Source: Nocardioides sp. GY 10127 (lineage in GTDB: Bacteria > Actinomycetota > Actinomycetes > Propionibacteriales > Nocardioidaceae). From it: 64,000 nt of DNA. The DNA is taken from contig NZ_STGL01000008.1 of assembly GCF_004919085.1 (NCBI RefSeq), positions 1 to 64,000 on the forward strand, read 5' to 3'. The position numbers were made by a program, and so were the translations under genes. Positions 43,080 through 51,126 of the stretch are shown here, piece by piece; position 1 is the stretch's first letter, and every line of letters begins with the position of its first letter. The notes under the pieces were generated by a model, which did no database searches, had not been told where the DNA came from, and was given only the letters and a program-made list of their open reading frames with translations.

Positions 43080-45376
43080 TCGACAACCGCGCCCGCATCC
43101 AGCCCCCGCCGACGCTCGAGGACATCCTGTCCGTCGACCGGGCGGACCGCATCGGTCAGGTGGACTTCACCCTCCGGCTCGCCCAGGCGGCGCAGGCGGA
43201 GGAGAAGGCCGCCGCGGAGGCGAGCCCGGGGGACACCGCCGAGGCGGTCCGGGTCGCCGCCGAGGCCCGCGCGGCGCGTACCCGCGAGCCCGTCGAGGCG
43301 CCCCAGGACGGCCCCGTCGTCCAGGCCCCCGACGTGGACCTGTTCGCCCCCGCCCCTGCGGCCCCGGTGCAGGACGCCGAGCCCGTCGAGGAGCCCGTGG
43401 CCGCCACCCGTCCGGAGGCCGGTCCGTTCGTCAAGCACACCTCCGGCAAGGGCGCGAAGCCCTCGCGCAAGGAGCAGCGCCCCACCCGGCGCTCCGCGAA
43501 GGCCGAGAAGCCCGTCGCCCAGCCCGAGGCCACGTCCGTGGCACAGCCCGCCGAGGCGCTCGTCGCCTCGGCGGCCCCCGCGGACCAGCCGGCCCTCCCC
43601 GCCGTTCCCGAGGGCCTGGCCATCCACCTGCCGGTCGACCAGGGCGCCTCGGACCAGTGGCTGGCCGGGCTCCGGGCCGACGTGGCCCCCACCGGCCCCA
43701 GCGCTCCTGCCGCGCCCACCGCGCGGGACCTGCCGGAGGACGAGCCGATGTTCCTCGCCCCGGCGCCCGTTCAGCAGCCCGTGCAGCAGCCCGTCGAGCC
43801 GGTCGCCGCGCCCGTGGAGCAGGCCCTCGAGCAGCCTGTCGCGCAGCCCGCCGTCCGGAAGCCCGCCGCCGCGGCCCGACCGGTGCACCGGCCCGCCACG
43901 CCGGCGCAGGCGTCGGCCCCGGCCGAGGTGCCCACCTCGGCCGAGGCGGACTCGTGGGCCGCGGACTTCGGCCCCGTCGAGACGCCGGTGGCCGTCCGTG
44001 CCGCCCGTCGTCCGGTCAACCGCCCGCAGCCGAAGTCGGTGGCCGTCGACCACGAGGCCCAGGCCCGCCGCCAGGCGATCGAGGAGCAGGCCCGCCGCGA
44101 GGCCAAGGCCCGCGCCCAGTCGGCCACCCGCCCGTACCGACCGGCCCCGCGCAGCGAGCAGGCCGAGGTCGTCGCCCCGACGGCGCCGAGCCGCACCGCC
44201 GCGCCCCGCCCGGCCACCCGCGCCGCCGAGCGCCGCTCCGCCGCGCAGCGCACCGCCGAGGCCAAGCTGCCCGTCACCGACGAGATCGGCTGGGAGCCGG
44301 AGCAGGTCTGGGACGAGCAGCCGCCGGCCGCACCGCGCCCGTCGGTCCGCGCCCCGCGCCCGGCCCGCCCCCGGGCCGCCCGCCCGCAGGCACCGGCGCC
44401 GCAGCCCGCCCAGCAGCCCGCGTTCGGCTACCCGGCCGACCACTCCAGCCAGTACCCGGCCCAGTACCCGGCCCAGTACCCGGCCCAGTACCCGGCCCAG
44501 TACCCGGCCCAGTACCCGGCCCAGCCGCAGTGGCCGGCCCAGCCGCCGGTGCAGCGTCGCCTCGGGGAGGAGGCGGTGCGCCCGCAGGCGCCCGCCGCCC
44601 CGCAGGCTGCCGCGCCGCGCCCGGCCGGCCCCCGGCTGCGCCCGGTCCCCAGCACCTGGGAGGAGACCCGCCGTGCGGGCCGCCCCCAGGACCCGTGGGG
44701 CACCCTGCTGAACGAGGCCATGGCCGTCTCCGACGGTGCCCACGAGGGTGCCTACGACGACTCCTACGACTCCTACGACGGGGTCCAGGAGGACGACCTG
44801 CAGGCCGGGCACGAGCCCGCCCCGGGCGACCCGTCGGAGTGGTGGGCCGAGTACGCCGAGCCGACCGCCCCGGCGCCCGCGCCCCAGCAGCCCCGCCAGC
44901 AGGCCGCCCCGCAGCAGCCGCGCGGCGCCCAGCCGGGCCAGCGGGCCGCCGCGTCCGCCCGTCCGGACCTCTACGACCTCCCGGCCGCGCAGGCCGGCGA
45001 GACCTACCTGGCCGCCACCCTCGACGGGCTCGGTGCCGGCGAGACGCGGATCGACGTCAGCGTCGACGACGTGGCCCGCTCGGTGATCGCCCGCATGCAG
45101 GCGGCCCAGCAGGCCACCGCCCTCCACCTGGAGGCCATCGAGCTCGAGGCGGCCCGCCGCTGCGAGCTGGTGACGGCCCAGGCCGAGCTCGACGCCGAGC
45201 TGATCCGGCTCAACGCCCGCCGCGAGGCGCACGCCCTGCTCACCGGCCCGCGTCGCGGTCCGCTGCGCGGGGGGCAGCCGGACGACGTCGTCCTGCACCG
45301 CCTCGGCGCCGTCTCCGCCCGATTCGCCGAGCACCTCGAGCGTCTCGACCCCACCGACCTCGACGAGGAGCGATGA
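43076..45376 (+). CDS. Large Pro/Ala-rich cytoplasmic protein with QYPA repeats
   Basis: A 766-aa protein without signal or membrane segment. The first 650 residues are low-complexity, rich in Pro, Ala, Gln and charged residues, with six consecutive QYPA units at 44450-44521. The last 110 residues are ordered and helical (SVDDVARSVIARMQAAQQAT, LHLEAIELEAARRCELVTAQ) and probably coiled-coil. Coupled to its neighbours by ATGA overlaps on both sides. No family is recognised. It may be a cytoplasmic scaffold for the synthase complex, resembling the long disordered proteins of actinobacterial polar machinery only in composition. Confidence 0.72.
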   Translation: MIDNRARIQPPPTLEDILSVDRADRIGQVDFTLRLAQAAQAEEKAAAEASPGDTAEAVRVAAEARAARTREPVEAPQDGPVVQAPDVDLFAPAPAAPVQDAEPVEEPVAATRPEAGPFVKHTSGKGAKPSRKEQRPTRRSAKAEKPVAQPEATSVAQPAEALVASAAPADQPALPAVPEGLAIHLPVDQGASDQWLAGLRADVAPTGPSAPAAPTARDLPEDEPMFLAPAPVQQPVQQPVEPVAAPVEQALEQPVAQPAVRKPAAAARPVHRPATPAQASAPAEVPTSAEADSWAADFGPVETPVAVRAARRPVNRPQPKSVAVDHEAQARRQAIEEQARREAKARAQSATRPYRPAPRSEQAEVVAPTAPSRTAAPRPATRAAERRSAAQRTAEAKLPVTDEIGWEPEQVWDEQPPAAPRPSVRAPRPARPRAARPQAPAPQPAQQPAFGYPADHSSQYPAQYPAQYPAQYPAQYPAQYPAQPQWPAQPPVQRRLGEEAVRPQAPAAPQAAAPRPAGPRLRPVPSTWEETRRAGRPQDPWGTLLNEAMAVSDGAHEGAYDDSYDSYDGVQEDDLQAGHEPAPGDPSEWWAEYAEPTAPAPAPQQPRQQAAPQQPRGAQPGQRAAASARPDLYDLPAAQAGETYLAATLDGLGAGETRIDVSVDDVARSVIARMQAAQQATALHLEAIELEAARRCELVTAQAELDAELIRLNARREAHALLTGPRRGPLRGGQPDDVVLHRLGAVSARFAEHLERLDPTDLDEER
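44450..44521 (+). repeat. Six tandem 12-bp repeats (CAGTACCCGGCC)
   Basis: Exact in-frame copies encoding Gln-Tyr-Pro-Ala inside the Pro/Ala-rich protein. The identical third positions indicate recent expansion by slippage, so copy number may vary between strains. Confidence 0.9.
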
Positions 45377-46593
45377 ACACCCAGTTCCGACGGCCCGGCC
45401 GGCGCGCAGGCGCCGCTGCCGCGCTCGTGACCCTGGCCCTGGTGGCCGCCGCGTGTGGTGAGGGCGACGACTCGTCCTCCGCCACCGCGGACGCCACCGT
45501 CACCGTGACCGCCGCCGCCACCGGCGACGCCGACTCCGGCTCGTCGACCGGCGGCAACGACACCAGCACGCAGAAGTTCTTCAACGACGCCTCGGTCTGG
45601 AACACCCGCGCCGACACCGAGGCCACGGACAAGAGCTCGGCCAAGATGCTCGAGCTGGCGATGACGCGCATCGGCTGGGAGGAGAAGAAGACCGGCCTCA
45701 CCAAGGTCGTCAAGAAGGTCGACGACCCGCTGTGGATCAACACCACCGAGTGGACCGACCCGGTCGTCGCCGGGGGCGTGGCCACCGAGGTGACGTGCCG
45801 CCAGACCTCCTGCGGCGACGGCGAGGGCTCCATCACCCTCGACGTCCCCGAGGACGTGGACCCGGACCCGGAGTACGACGGCTGGTACACGATCCTCGAC
45901 ACCACGAACAACATCGCCTACGACCTCTGGCGCGCGCGCCGCGAGGACGACGGGTCGATCTCGTACCACTACATGAAGATCTGGAACCTGGACGGCTCCG
46001 GCTGGCAGACGGCCGGCGAGGTCGGCGCCCGCGGGTCGGGCCTGCCGCTGTTCGCCGGGCTCATCCGCCCGGCCGAGCTGGAGGCCGGCGAGATCGACCA
46101 CGCCCTGGCGATCGCGGTCCCCGCGCCGTCCAGCAAGTGGTACGTCTCCCCCGCCTCCTCCACCGACGGCAACGGCAAGAACGCCTCGCTGCCCATCGGC
46201 GCCCGCATCCGCCTCAAGGCGAACGTGACCTTCAAGAACCCGGTGGACTCCAACGGCAAGAAGATCGCGCTCACCGCCGACCAGAAGCGGTACGCGGACG
46301 CGATCGTCCTGGCCCTGCGGACCTACGGCGCCATCGTCGTGGAGCGCGCCGAGGTGCCCACGCTCTTCGCCCAGCGCGACGCCACCGACCTCGAGGGCGA
46401 CGAGCTCCAGGGGCTCAGCCTCGACGACTTCGAGGTGGTCAAGCTCGGCAAGAAGTACCGCTACCCGACGCCGGACAAGGTCGCCACGAACGCGGCCGCC
46501 ACGGAGTCGGCGGCCGCCGACTCCACGGACTCCTCCGACACCGCCACCGCGTCCGCCACGGCGACCGCCACCGACACCGCCGGGAGCAACTGA
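45373..46593 (+). CDS. Secreted lipoprotein of the polysaccharide-type operon
   Basis: A 406-aa protein with a lipoprotein signal (LVTLALVAAAC, lipidated Cys28), a Thr/Ser/Asp-rich linker, a folded domain at about 65-370 (WEEKKTGLTKVVKKVDDPLW, VTCRQTSCGDGEG, YDGWYTILDTTNNIAYDLWR, HYMKIWNLDGSGWQTAGEVG, ARGSGLPLFAGLIRPAELEA) and a Ser/Thr/Ala-rich tail. The core GSGLPLFAGLIRPAE with HALA resembles carbohydrate-active beta-sandwich proteins of actinobacterial polysaccharide loci, but I cannot name a catalytic residue. It sits between the scaffold-like and PBP-like genes with ATGA/TGATG overlaps. Confidence 0.75.
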   Translation: MNTQFRRPGRRAGAAAALVTLALVAAACGEGDDSSSATADATVTVTAAATGDADSGSSTGGNDTSTQKFFNDASVWNTRADTEATDKSSAKMLELAMTRIGWEEKKTGLTKVVKKVDDPLWINTTEWTDPVVAGGVATEVTCRQTSCGDGEGSITLDVPEDVDPDPEYDGWYTILDTTNNIAYDLWRARREDDGSISYHYMKIWNLDGSGWQTAGEVGARGSGLPLFAGLIRPAELEAGEIDHALAIAVPAPSSKWYVSPASSTDGNGKNASLPIGARIRLKANVTFKNPVDSNGKKIALTADQKRYADAIVLALRTYGAIVVERAEVPTLFAQRDATDLEGDELQGLSLDDFEVVKLGKKYRYPTPDKVATNAAATESAAADSTDSSDTATASATATATDTAGSN

Positions 46594-48104
46594 TGCACCG
46601 CCGCACCACTCGTGCCGCCGCCGCCACCTCGGCCCTCCTGGTGAGCACCGGCCTGCTGGCCGCCTGCTCGATGGACTCCGGCTCCAGCAGCGACCTGGTG
46701 CAGGACGCCCAGGCGCAGACCACCGTGACCGTGGCGCCGTCGACGCCCGTCAGCTCGGTGCAGGCCAACTACGACGCCCTGCCGACCGCCGCCGACGGCA
46801 CCGTCACCATCGAGGGCATCGCCGACGAGCTCACCGCCTTCGAGCGGGCCAAGTTCAACTCCTCGGGCACCGACACCTTCGTGCAGCGCTCGACGACGTC
46901 GGCCGACACGGCCTACGCCAAGCTCTGCTCCGGCGACATCGACATCGCCGACACCTACACGGCCATGACGAACGCCCAGATCAAGGCCTGCCAGGCCAAC
47001 GGCCTCGACGTGGTGCAGTTCGAGGTCGCCGCCGACGCGCTCGTGGTGGCCATCAAGAACGAGACGGACGTCGGGGGCGACTGCCTCTCGATGTCCCAGC
47101 TCGCCGAGATCTACCGGGCCGGCTCGCCGATCACCGAGTGGTCGCAGGTGGGCGACGGGTTCTACGACACCCCGCTCGAGGCCATCGGCGCACCGTACGG
47201 GGACGACCGGTTCACCTGGTTCGCCCAGACCGTGCTCGGCACCGACAACCCGGCCAAGGTGACGTTCCGCTCGGACTACGTCAGCTTCGACACCGACAAG
47301 AAGACCCGCCTCGAGGTCGTCGGCAACACCTCCGACGAGACGCTGGCCGCGGAGGTCCGCACCTACCAGCGGCAGGTCCAGCAGTACACGACCTACATCC
47401 GCTCGCAGCGCGGCGTCGTCGCCGACGCCCGCTCCGAGGTCCGCAAGGCGGCCAAGGAGGTCGCCAAGGGCGTCCGCACCGGTCGCGACGCGGCCACGCA
47501 GAAGTCCGACCGCCAGCGCCTGAGCACGGCCAAGAAGAAGCTCGCCCGCGAGGTGCGCAAGCTCGACCGCCTCCTGGCCGAGCAGGCCTCGCTCACCAAG
47601 AGCTACGCCAAGTCCAAGGCCGCCGCCAAGCGCGTCGAGGCCCTCACCGGTCGGGTCGCCTACCTCGGCTACAGCTACTACCAGGTGTTCGAGAACGAGC
47701 TGCGGCCGTTCGAGATCACCGAGGACGGCACCGAGAACTGCGTGTTCCCCAGCGCGGTGACCATCACCGACGGGCAGTACCCGCTCTCGCGGCCCTACCT
47801 GCTCACCACCACGCAGCGCTCCCTGGACCGCGACGAGGTGCAGGAGTTCCTGCTCTACTACCTCGACAACGCCCTGAAGGACGTCACCAGCAACAAGTCG
47901 AACACGGGCCTCAGCGTCCAGAACCGGCTCGTGACCGTGACCTCCGACCAGATCAAGGAGCAGCGAGGCTGGGTGACCGGTCGTCTCGACCCGACGTACC
48001 TCGAGGCCGACGGAACCACCAGCACCGCGAGCGCCTCGGACACCGCGTCCGCCGGCGCGAGCGCCTCCGCGTCCGCCACCGCCACCACGAGCTCCGGCTC
48101 CTAG
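46593..48104 (+). CDS. PstS-like substrate-binding lipoprotein interrupted by a coiled-coil
   Basis: A 503-aa lipoprotein (LLAAC, Cys25). Residues about 70-235 and 350-470 look like the two halves of a phosphate-type periplasmic-binding protein (ADELTAFERAKFNSSGTDTF, YAKLCSGDIDIADTYTAMTN, LSMSQLAEIYRAGSPITEWS, then GRVAYLGYSYYQVFENELRP). Between them, residues about 250-350 form a long basic coiled-coil (AAEVRTYQRQVQQYTTYIRS, SEVRKAAKEVAKGVR, KKKLAREVRKLDRLLAEQAS). No ABC permease is nearby, so uptake is unlikely; a surface or adaptor role in the locus is inferred. The C-terminus is a Ser/Ala/Thr-rich tail. Confidence 0.75.
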   Translation: MHRRTTRAAAATSALLVSTGLLAACSMDSGSSSDLVQDAQAQTTVTVAPSTPVSSVQANYDALPTAADGTVTIEGIADELTAFERAKFNSSGTDTFVQRSTTSADTAYAKLCSGDIDIADTYTAMTNAQIKACQANGLDVVQFEVAADALVVAIKNETDVGGDCLSMSQLAEIYRAGSPITEWSQVGDGFYDTPLEAIGAPYGDDRFTWFAQTVLGTDNPAKVTFRSDYVSFDTDKKTRLEVVGNTSDETLAAEVRTYQRQVQQYTTYIRSQRGVVADARSEVRKAAKEVAKGVRTGRDAATQKSDRQRLSTAKKKLAREVRKLDRLLAEQASLTKSYAKSKAAAKRVEALTGRVAYLGYSYYQVFENELRPFEITEDGTENCVFPSAVTITDGQYPLSRPYLLTTTQRSLDRDEVQEFLLYYLDNALKDVTSNKSNTGLSVQNRLVTVTSDQIKEQRGWVTGRLDPTYLEADGTTSTASASDTASAGASASASATATTSSGS

Positions 48105-48138
48105 TCACCCCGCCACAGGTCCCCGTCCGATTGGTGTC

Positions 48139-49254
48139 ATGACCCTCCTCGTGCCCCCGTCCCGCCGCCGTGCCTCCGTCCTGGCGCTCGCGCTCGCCCT
48201 CTGCGTCCTGCCCGCCCTCGTGGCGGTCGGGGGCACGGCGAGCGCGGACGCAGGCGCCGGGTCCTCCACGGCGTCGGCGCGGCTCACGGGCACGAGGAAG
48301 GTCGTGAGCGTCCTGCGCTGGCGCGGGAACCACGGCGCCCGACAGAAGTCCGTCACCATTCCCGGTGTCGGCGTCCTGACCGCGGTGTGCCGGCCCGACG
48401 AGACCCTGCTGAACCTCACCCCGTACGAGCGGGCCAAGGAGACGCAGATGTGGCTGGCGAAGTACACCAAGAACCCGCGCACGGGGAAGGTCGTCTCCGT
48501 GGCGGTCAAGAACGTGCGGGTCTACAAGTACGCCACCGCCGACGACGACGGCACGGGCGGCACCGGGAAGGCCTCGCACGAGGGCCTCAACCTCGAGACG
48601 CCCGTCGAGGCCCGCGGCGCGGGCTACGCGCACGGCGTGATCAGCCAGCGGCGCGGTCGGAACGCCGCCGTCGGCGGCTCGTTCACCACGCCGGTGTCCT
48701 CGGTGGAGACCAGCTGGTACTGGGAGGGCTTCCACCGCAAGGACGTCTCGAAGCGGTTCTGCCGCATCCGCACCGTCGTCCGCACCACCGCCGAGAGCAC
48801 CGCGTCGGCCACCTCCGACTCCGACAGCCGCCCCTTCGGCCTCTCCTGGCACGGCGAGTCCGACAGCGCGCTGCGCAAGCGGACCTTCACCCTCGGCAAG
48901 GCCGGCACGGTGTCCTTCACCTGCCGCGAGGCCGACGACGTCGACGACGCGGTCGAGACCGTCACCTTCACCCCCACCACGGCCCCGGCCTCGGGGTCCG
49001 AGGACACGGTGAACGTCTGGTTCGAGACGATCGAGGCCGAGGGCGCGGAGGACGACCACGTGGTGACCGACCAGTACGACTACGACCCGGACACCGAGTC
49101 GGTCCCGCCGATCCAGCTGCCGGAGAACGGCATGCTGCGGCTGTACTACACCGACGGCGCCCGGACCCGGCACCTCATCGTCTCCAGCTACTGGGTCGTG
49201 AACGACGACGACCCGGACCTGAACCTGTGCGAGGTCGCGGCCGCCCGCTTCTGA
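48139..49254 (+). CDS. Exported protein of unknown function, end of the polysaccharide-type operon
   Basis: A 371-aa protein with a signal peptide (ASVLALALALCVLPALVAVG, cleavage near ASA-DA) and a beta-rich body with two apparently related halves, one around KSVTIPGVGVLTAVCRPDET and one around RTFTLGKAGTVSFTCREADD. Both halves discuss a single Cys after a beta-hairpin, suggesting repeated domains joined by disulfides. It follows the PBP-like gene by 34 bp and probably belongs to the same transcript. No family recognised. Confidence 0.7.
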   Translation: MTLLVPPSRRRASVLALALALCVLPALVAVGGTASADAGAGSSTASARLTGTRKVVSVLRWRGNHGARQKSVTIPGVGVLTAVCRPDETLLNLTPYERAKETQMWLAKYTKNPRTGKVVSVAVKNVRVYKYATADDDGTGGTGKASHEGLNLETPVEARGAGYAHGVISQRRGRNAAVGGSFTTPVSSVETSWYWEGFHRKDVSKRFCRIRTVVRTTAESTASATSDSDSRPFGLSWHGESDSALRKRTFTLGKAGTVSFTCREADDVDDAVETVTFTPTTAPASGSEDTVNVWFETIEAEGAEDDHVVTDQYDYDPDTESVPPIQLPENGMLRLYYTDGARTRHLIVSSYWVVNDDDPDLNLCEVAAARF

Positions 49255-49280
49255 GGCCGCCCGCTTCCGAGACCGGTCGC

Positions 49281-50204
49281 TCAGCGCACCGCGTCGGCGC
49301 GCAGCGCGGCCAGGACCACGTCGAGGACGCCCACCTGACCGTCCAGCACGTCGGTGACGGGGTGCCAGGCGGCCTCGTCCGTCGTGCCGTCGTCCTCGGC
49401 GACGGCGGGCTCGGACCCGTCCGTGACGTCGGCGGAGAAGACCAGGTGGACGCCGTGGAAGTCCTCGGTCCTCCCGCTGGGCGCCGTGCCGGTGAAGTGC
49501 GTGTCGTGGACGATCAGCAGCCCCGAGGGAGCCACCTCCAGCCCGGTCTCCTCCGCGACCTCGCGGACCAGGGCCGAGGCCGGGTCCTCCCCGTGCTCCA
49601 CCCCGCCGCCCGGCAGGGTCCAGGCGCCGGGGTGGGCCCCGCGCGCGGAGACCCGCGTCAGGAGCACCTCGTCCTCCCGCCGCACCAGCGCGTAGGCCGA
49701 GAGCCGCTGGTGCCGGACGACGGCGTGGCCGGCCAGCGCCTCGCGCACCAGGGCGTCCACGGGCACCCGGCCGGCCAGCACGTCGGCGAGCGGCAGCCAG
49801 GCCGCGTCCCGCGTGCTGCCGCCGACCTCGAGCGTGCGGGGCTCGGGCGAGCTCCGCGGCACCCAGCCCTCGAACACCATCCGGACGTGGTGGAAGTCCA
49901 TGCGCTCGCCGTCCGACCAGACCACGTCCGGCCGGTGCTGGCTCACCACCCGGCAGGTCTCCGCGACCTCCGCGGCCAGGCCGGTCTCCTCGTGCACCTC
50001 GCGGACCACGGCCTCCCGCGGGTCCTCGCCGTGCTCGACGCCGCCGCCCGGGAGCGTCCAGAGGTCGTCGGGCCGGATGTGGGTGGCCACGAGGCTGAGC
50101 AGCACCTGCTCGTCGCGCACCACCAGGGCGTAGGCGGCCAGGCGCTGGACCTGCGGGGGCTGGTCGGGCTCGGCCGGCTGGGCGGGCGTCGGGGGCGGCG
50201 TCAC
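49281..50204 (-). CDS. Tandem NUDIX hydrolase
   Basis: A 307-aa protein with two complete NUDIX domains. The boxes GGGVEHGEDPREAVVREVHEETGL (residues about 53-76) and GGGVEHGEDPASALVREVAEETGL (about 197-220) both keep the G-x5-E-x7-REUxEExGU residues, so both sites should be active. Each domain is preceded by an AAYALVVRDEQVLL or SAYALVRREDEVLL strand. The duplication is recent enough to be obvious. Substrate unknown. Convergent with the last gene of the surface locus. Confidence 0.9.
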   Translation of the reverse strand: MTPPPTPAQPAEPDQPPQVQRLAAYALVVRDEQVLLSLVATHIRPDDLWTLPGGGVEHGEDPREAVVREVHEETGLAAEVAETCRVVSQHRPDVVWSDGERMDFHHVRMVFEGWVPRSSPEPRTLEVGGSTRDAAWLPLADVLAGRVPVDALVREALAGHAVVRHQRLSAYALVRREDEVLLTRVSARGAHPGAWTLPGGGVEHGEDPASALVREVAEETGLEVAPSGLLIVHDTHFTGTAPSGRTEDFHGVHLVFSADVTDGSEPAVAEDDGTTDEAAWHPVTDVLDGQVGVLDVVLAALRADAVR

Positions 50205-50213
50205 CCGACCAAC

Positions 50214-51116
50214 CTACGGGGCCGGGCGCGGCTCGCGTGACCCCCACCCGGCCTCGACGACGCCGGGCGGGCGGCGGTCCAGGAGCGTCGCCTGCGCCGG
50301 GGTGAGCGCGCCCCCGCCCAGGTGGGTCGGGTGGGTCGGCCACGCGGACGCCGGGCCGTGGGTGGGTCGGTGCTCGGGGAGGGCCTGGAGGCGGGTCAGC
50401 GTGGCGTCGAGCCAGTCCCCCAGCGCCAGGGTGGCGGCGACGTCCTGCCTGCGGGCGTCGGAGAGGACGGCGCGAGGGCTGCCCCCGGCGTCCCCCTGCG
50501 AGCTGGCGCCCGGCACCGGCGACGGACCCACCTGGACGTCCACGACGACGTGGCGGCGGGGCGTCGGCCGGGCCGCGGGGGCGTCGGGGTGCCGCTTGAC
50601 CGGCCACAGCCGCTGGCTGCCCCAGTGCGCGAGCGGGACCAGCGGCGCGCCGGTCGTCCGGGCCAGCGCCGCCGCCCCGGGCATGAGCCGCTCGACGGTG
50701 TAGGAGTGGCCGAAGCCGGCCTGGCCGAAGATCACGACCGCCTCCCCCGCCTCCAGCAGCCGCCGGGCGTCGAGGAAGGCTGCGGCCGGGGCGGCGAAGT
50801 CCACCGGCACGTGACCCATCGCGTCGAGCGCCCGGCCGACGGGGCGGGAGCGCCAGAGGTCGGCCCGGCACAGGAACCGCCCGAAGCGCCCGCGCTGGGT
50901 CAGGGCGTGCCCGACCACGGCGAAGTCCGCGAAGGAGTGGTGGTTGGCGACGACCACGACGGGGCCCGTGCGGGGAACGTGCTCGAGCCCGGCCCAGCGC
51001 TCCTGGACGTCGAGGAGGCGCAGGACGCCGTGCCCGGCCCGGATCACCCGCCGGTACGTGGCGCCGGCGGCCGCACTGGCCCCTCCACTGGCCAGGGGGC
51101 AGGCGTCGCGGGTCAC
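50214..51116 (-). CDS. PlsC-like 1-acyl-glycerol-3-phosphate acyltransferase
   Basis: A 300-aa acyltransferase of the PlsC/LPLAT family with the catalytic NHHSFADF (H-x4-D) near residue 60, a second block FGRFLCRADLWRSRPVGRAL, and the EAVVIFGQAGFGHSY block where many homologues have FPEG. The C-terminal 90 residues are Pro/Gly-rich and poorly conserved in look. GTG start. It probably acylates lysophospholipid or a related polyol. Confidence 0.82.
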   Translation of the reverse strand: MTRDACPLASGGASAAAGATYRRVIRAGHGVLRLLDVQERWAGLEHVPRTGPVVVVANHHSFADFAVVGHALTQRGRFGRFLCRADLWRSRPVGRALDAMGHVPVDFAAPAAAFLDARRLLEAGEAVVIFGQAGFGHSYTVERLMPGAAALARTTGAPLVPLAHWGSQRLWPVKRHPDAPAARPTPRRHVVVDVQVGPSPVPGASSQGDAGGSPRAVLSDARRQDVAATLALGDWLDATLTRLQALPEHRPTHGPASAWPTHPTHLGGGALTPAQATLLDRRPPGVVEAGWGSREPRPAP

Positions 51117-51126
51117 GGCGGGCTCG

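Noticed and set aside
46593..48104. Phosphate ABC transporter locus
   Set aside because: The binding protein resembles PstS, but no permease or ATPase genes (pstC, pstA, pstB) are nearby, and the domain is interrupted by a coiled-coil.
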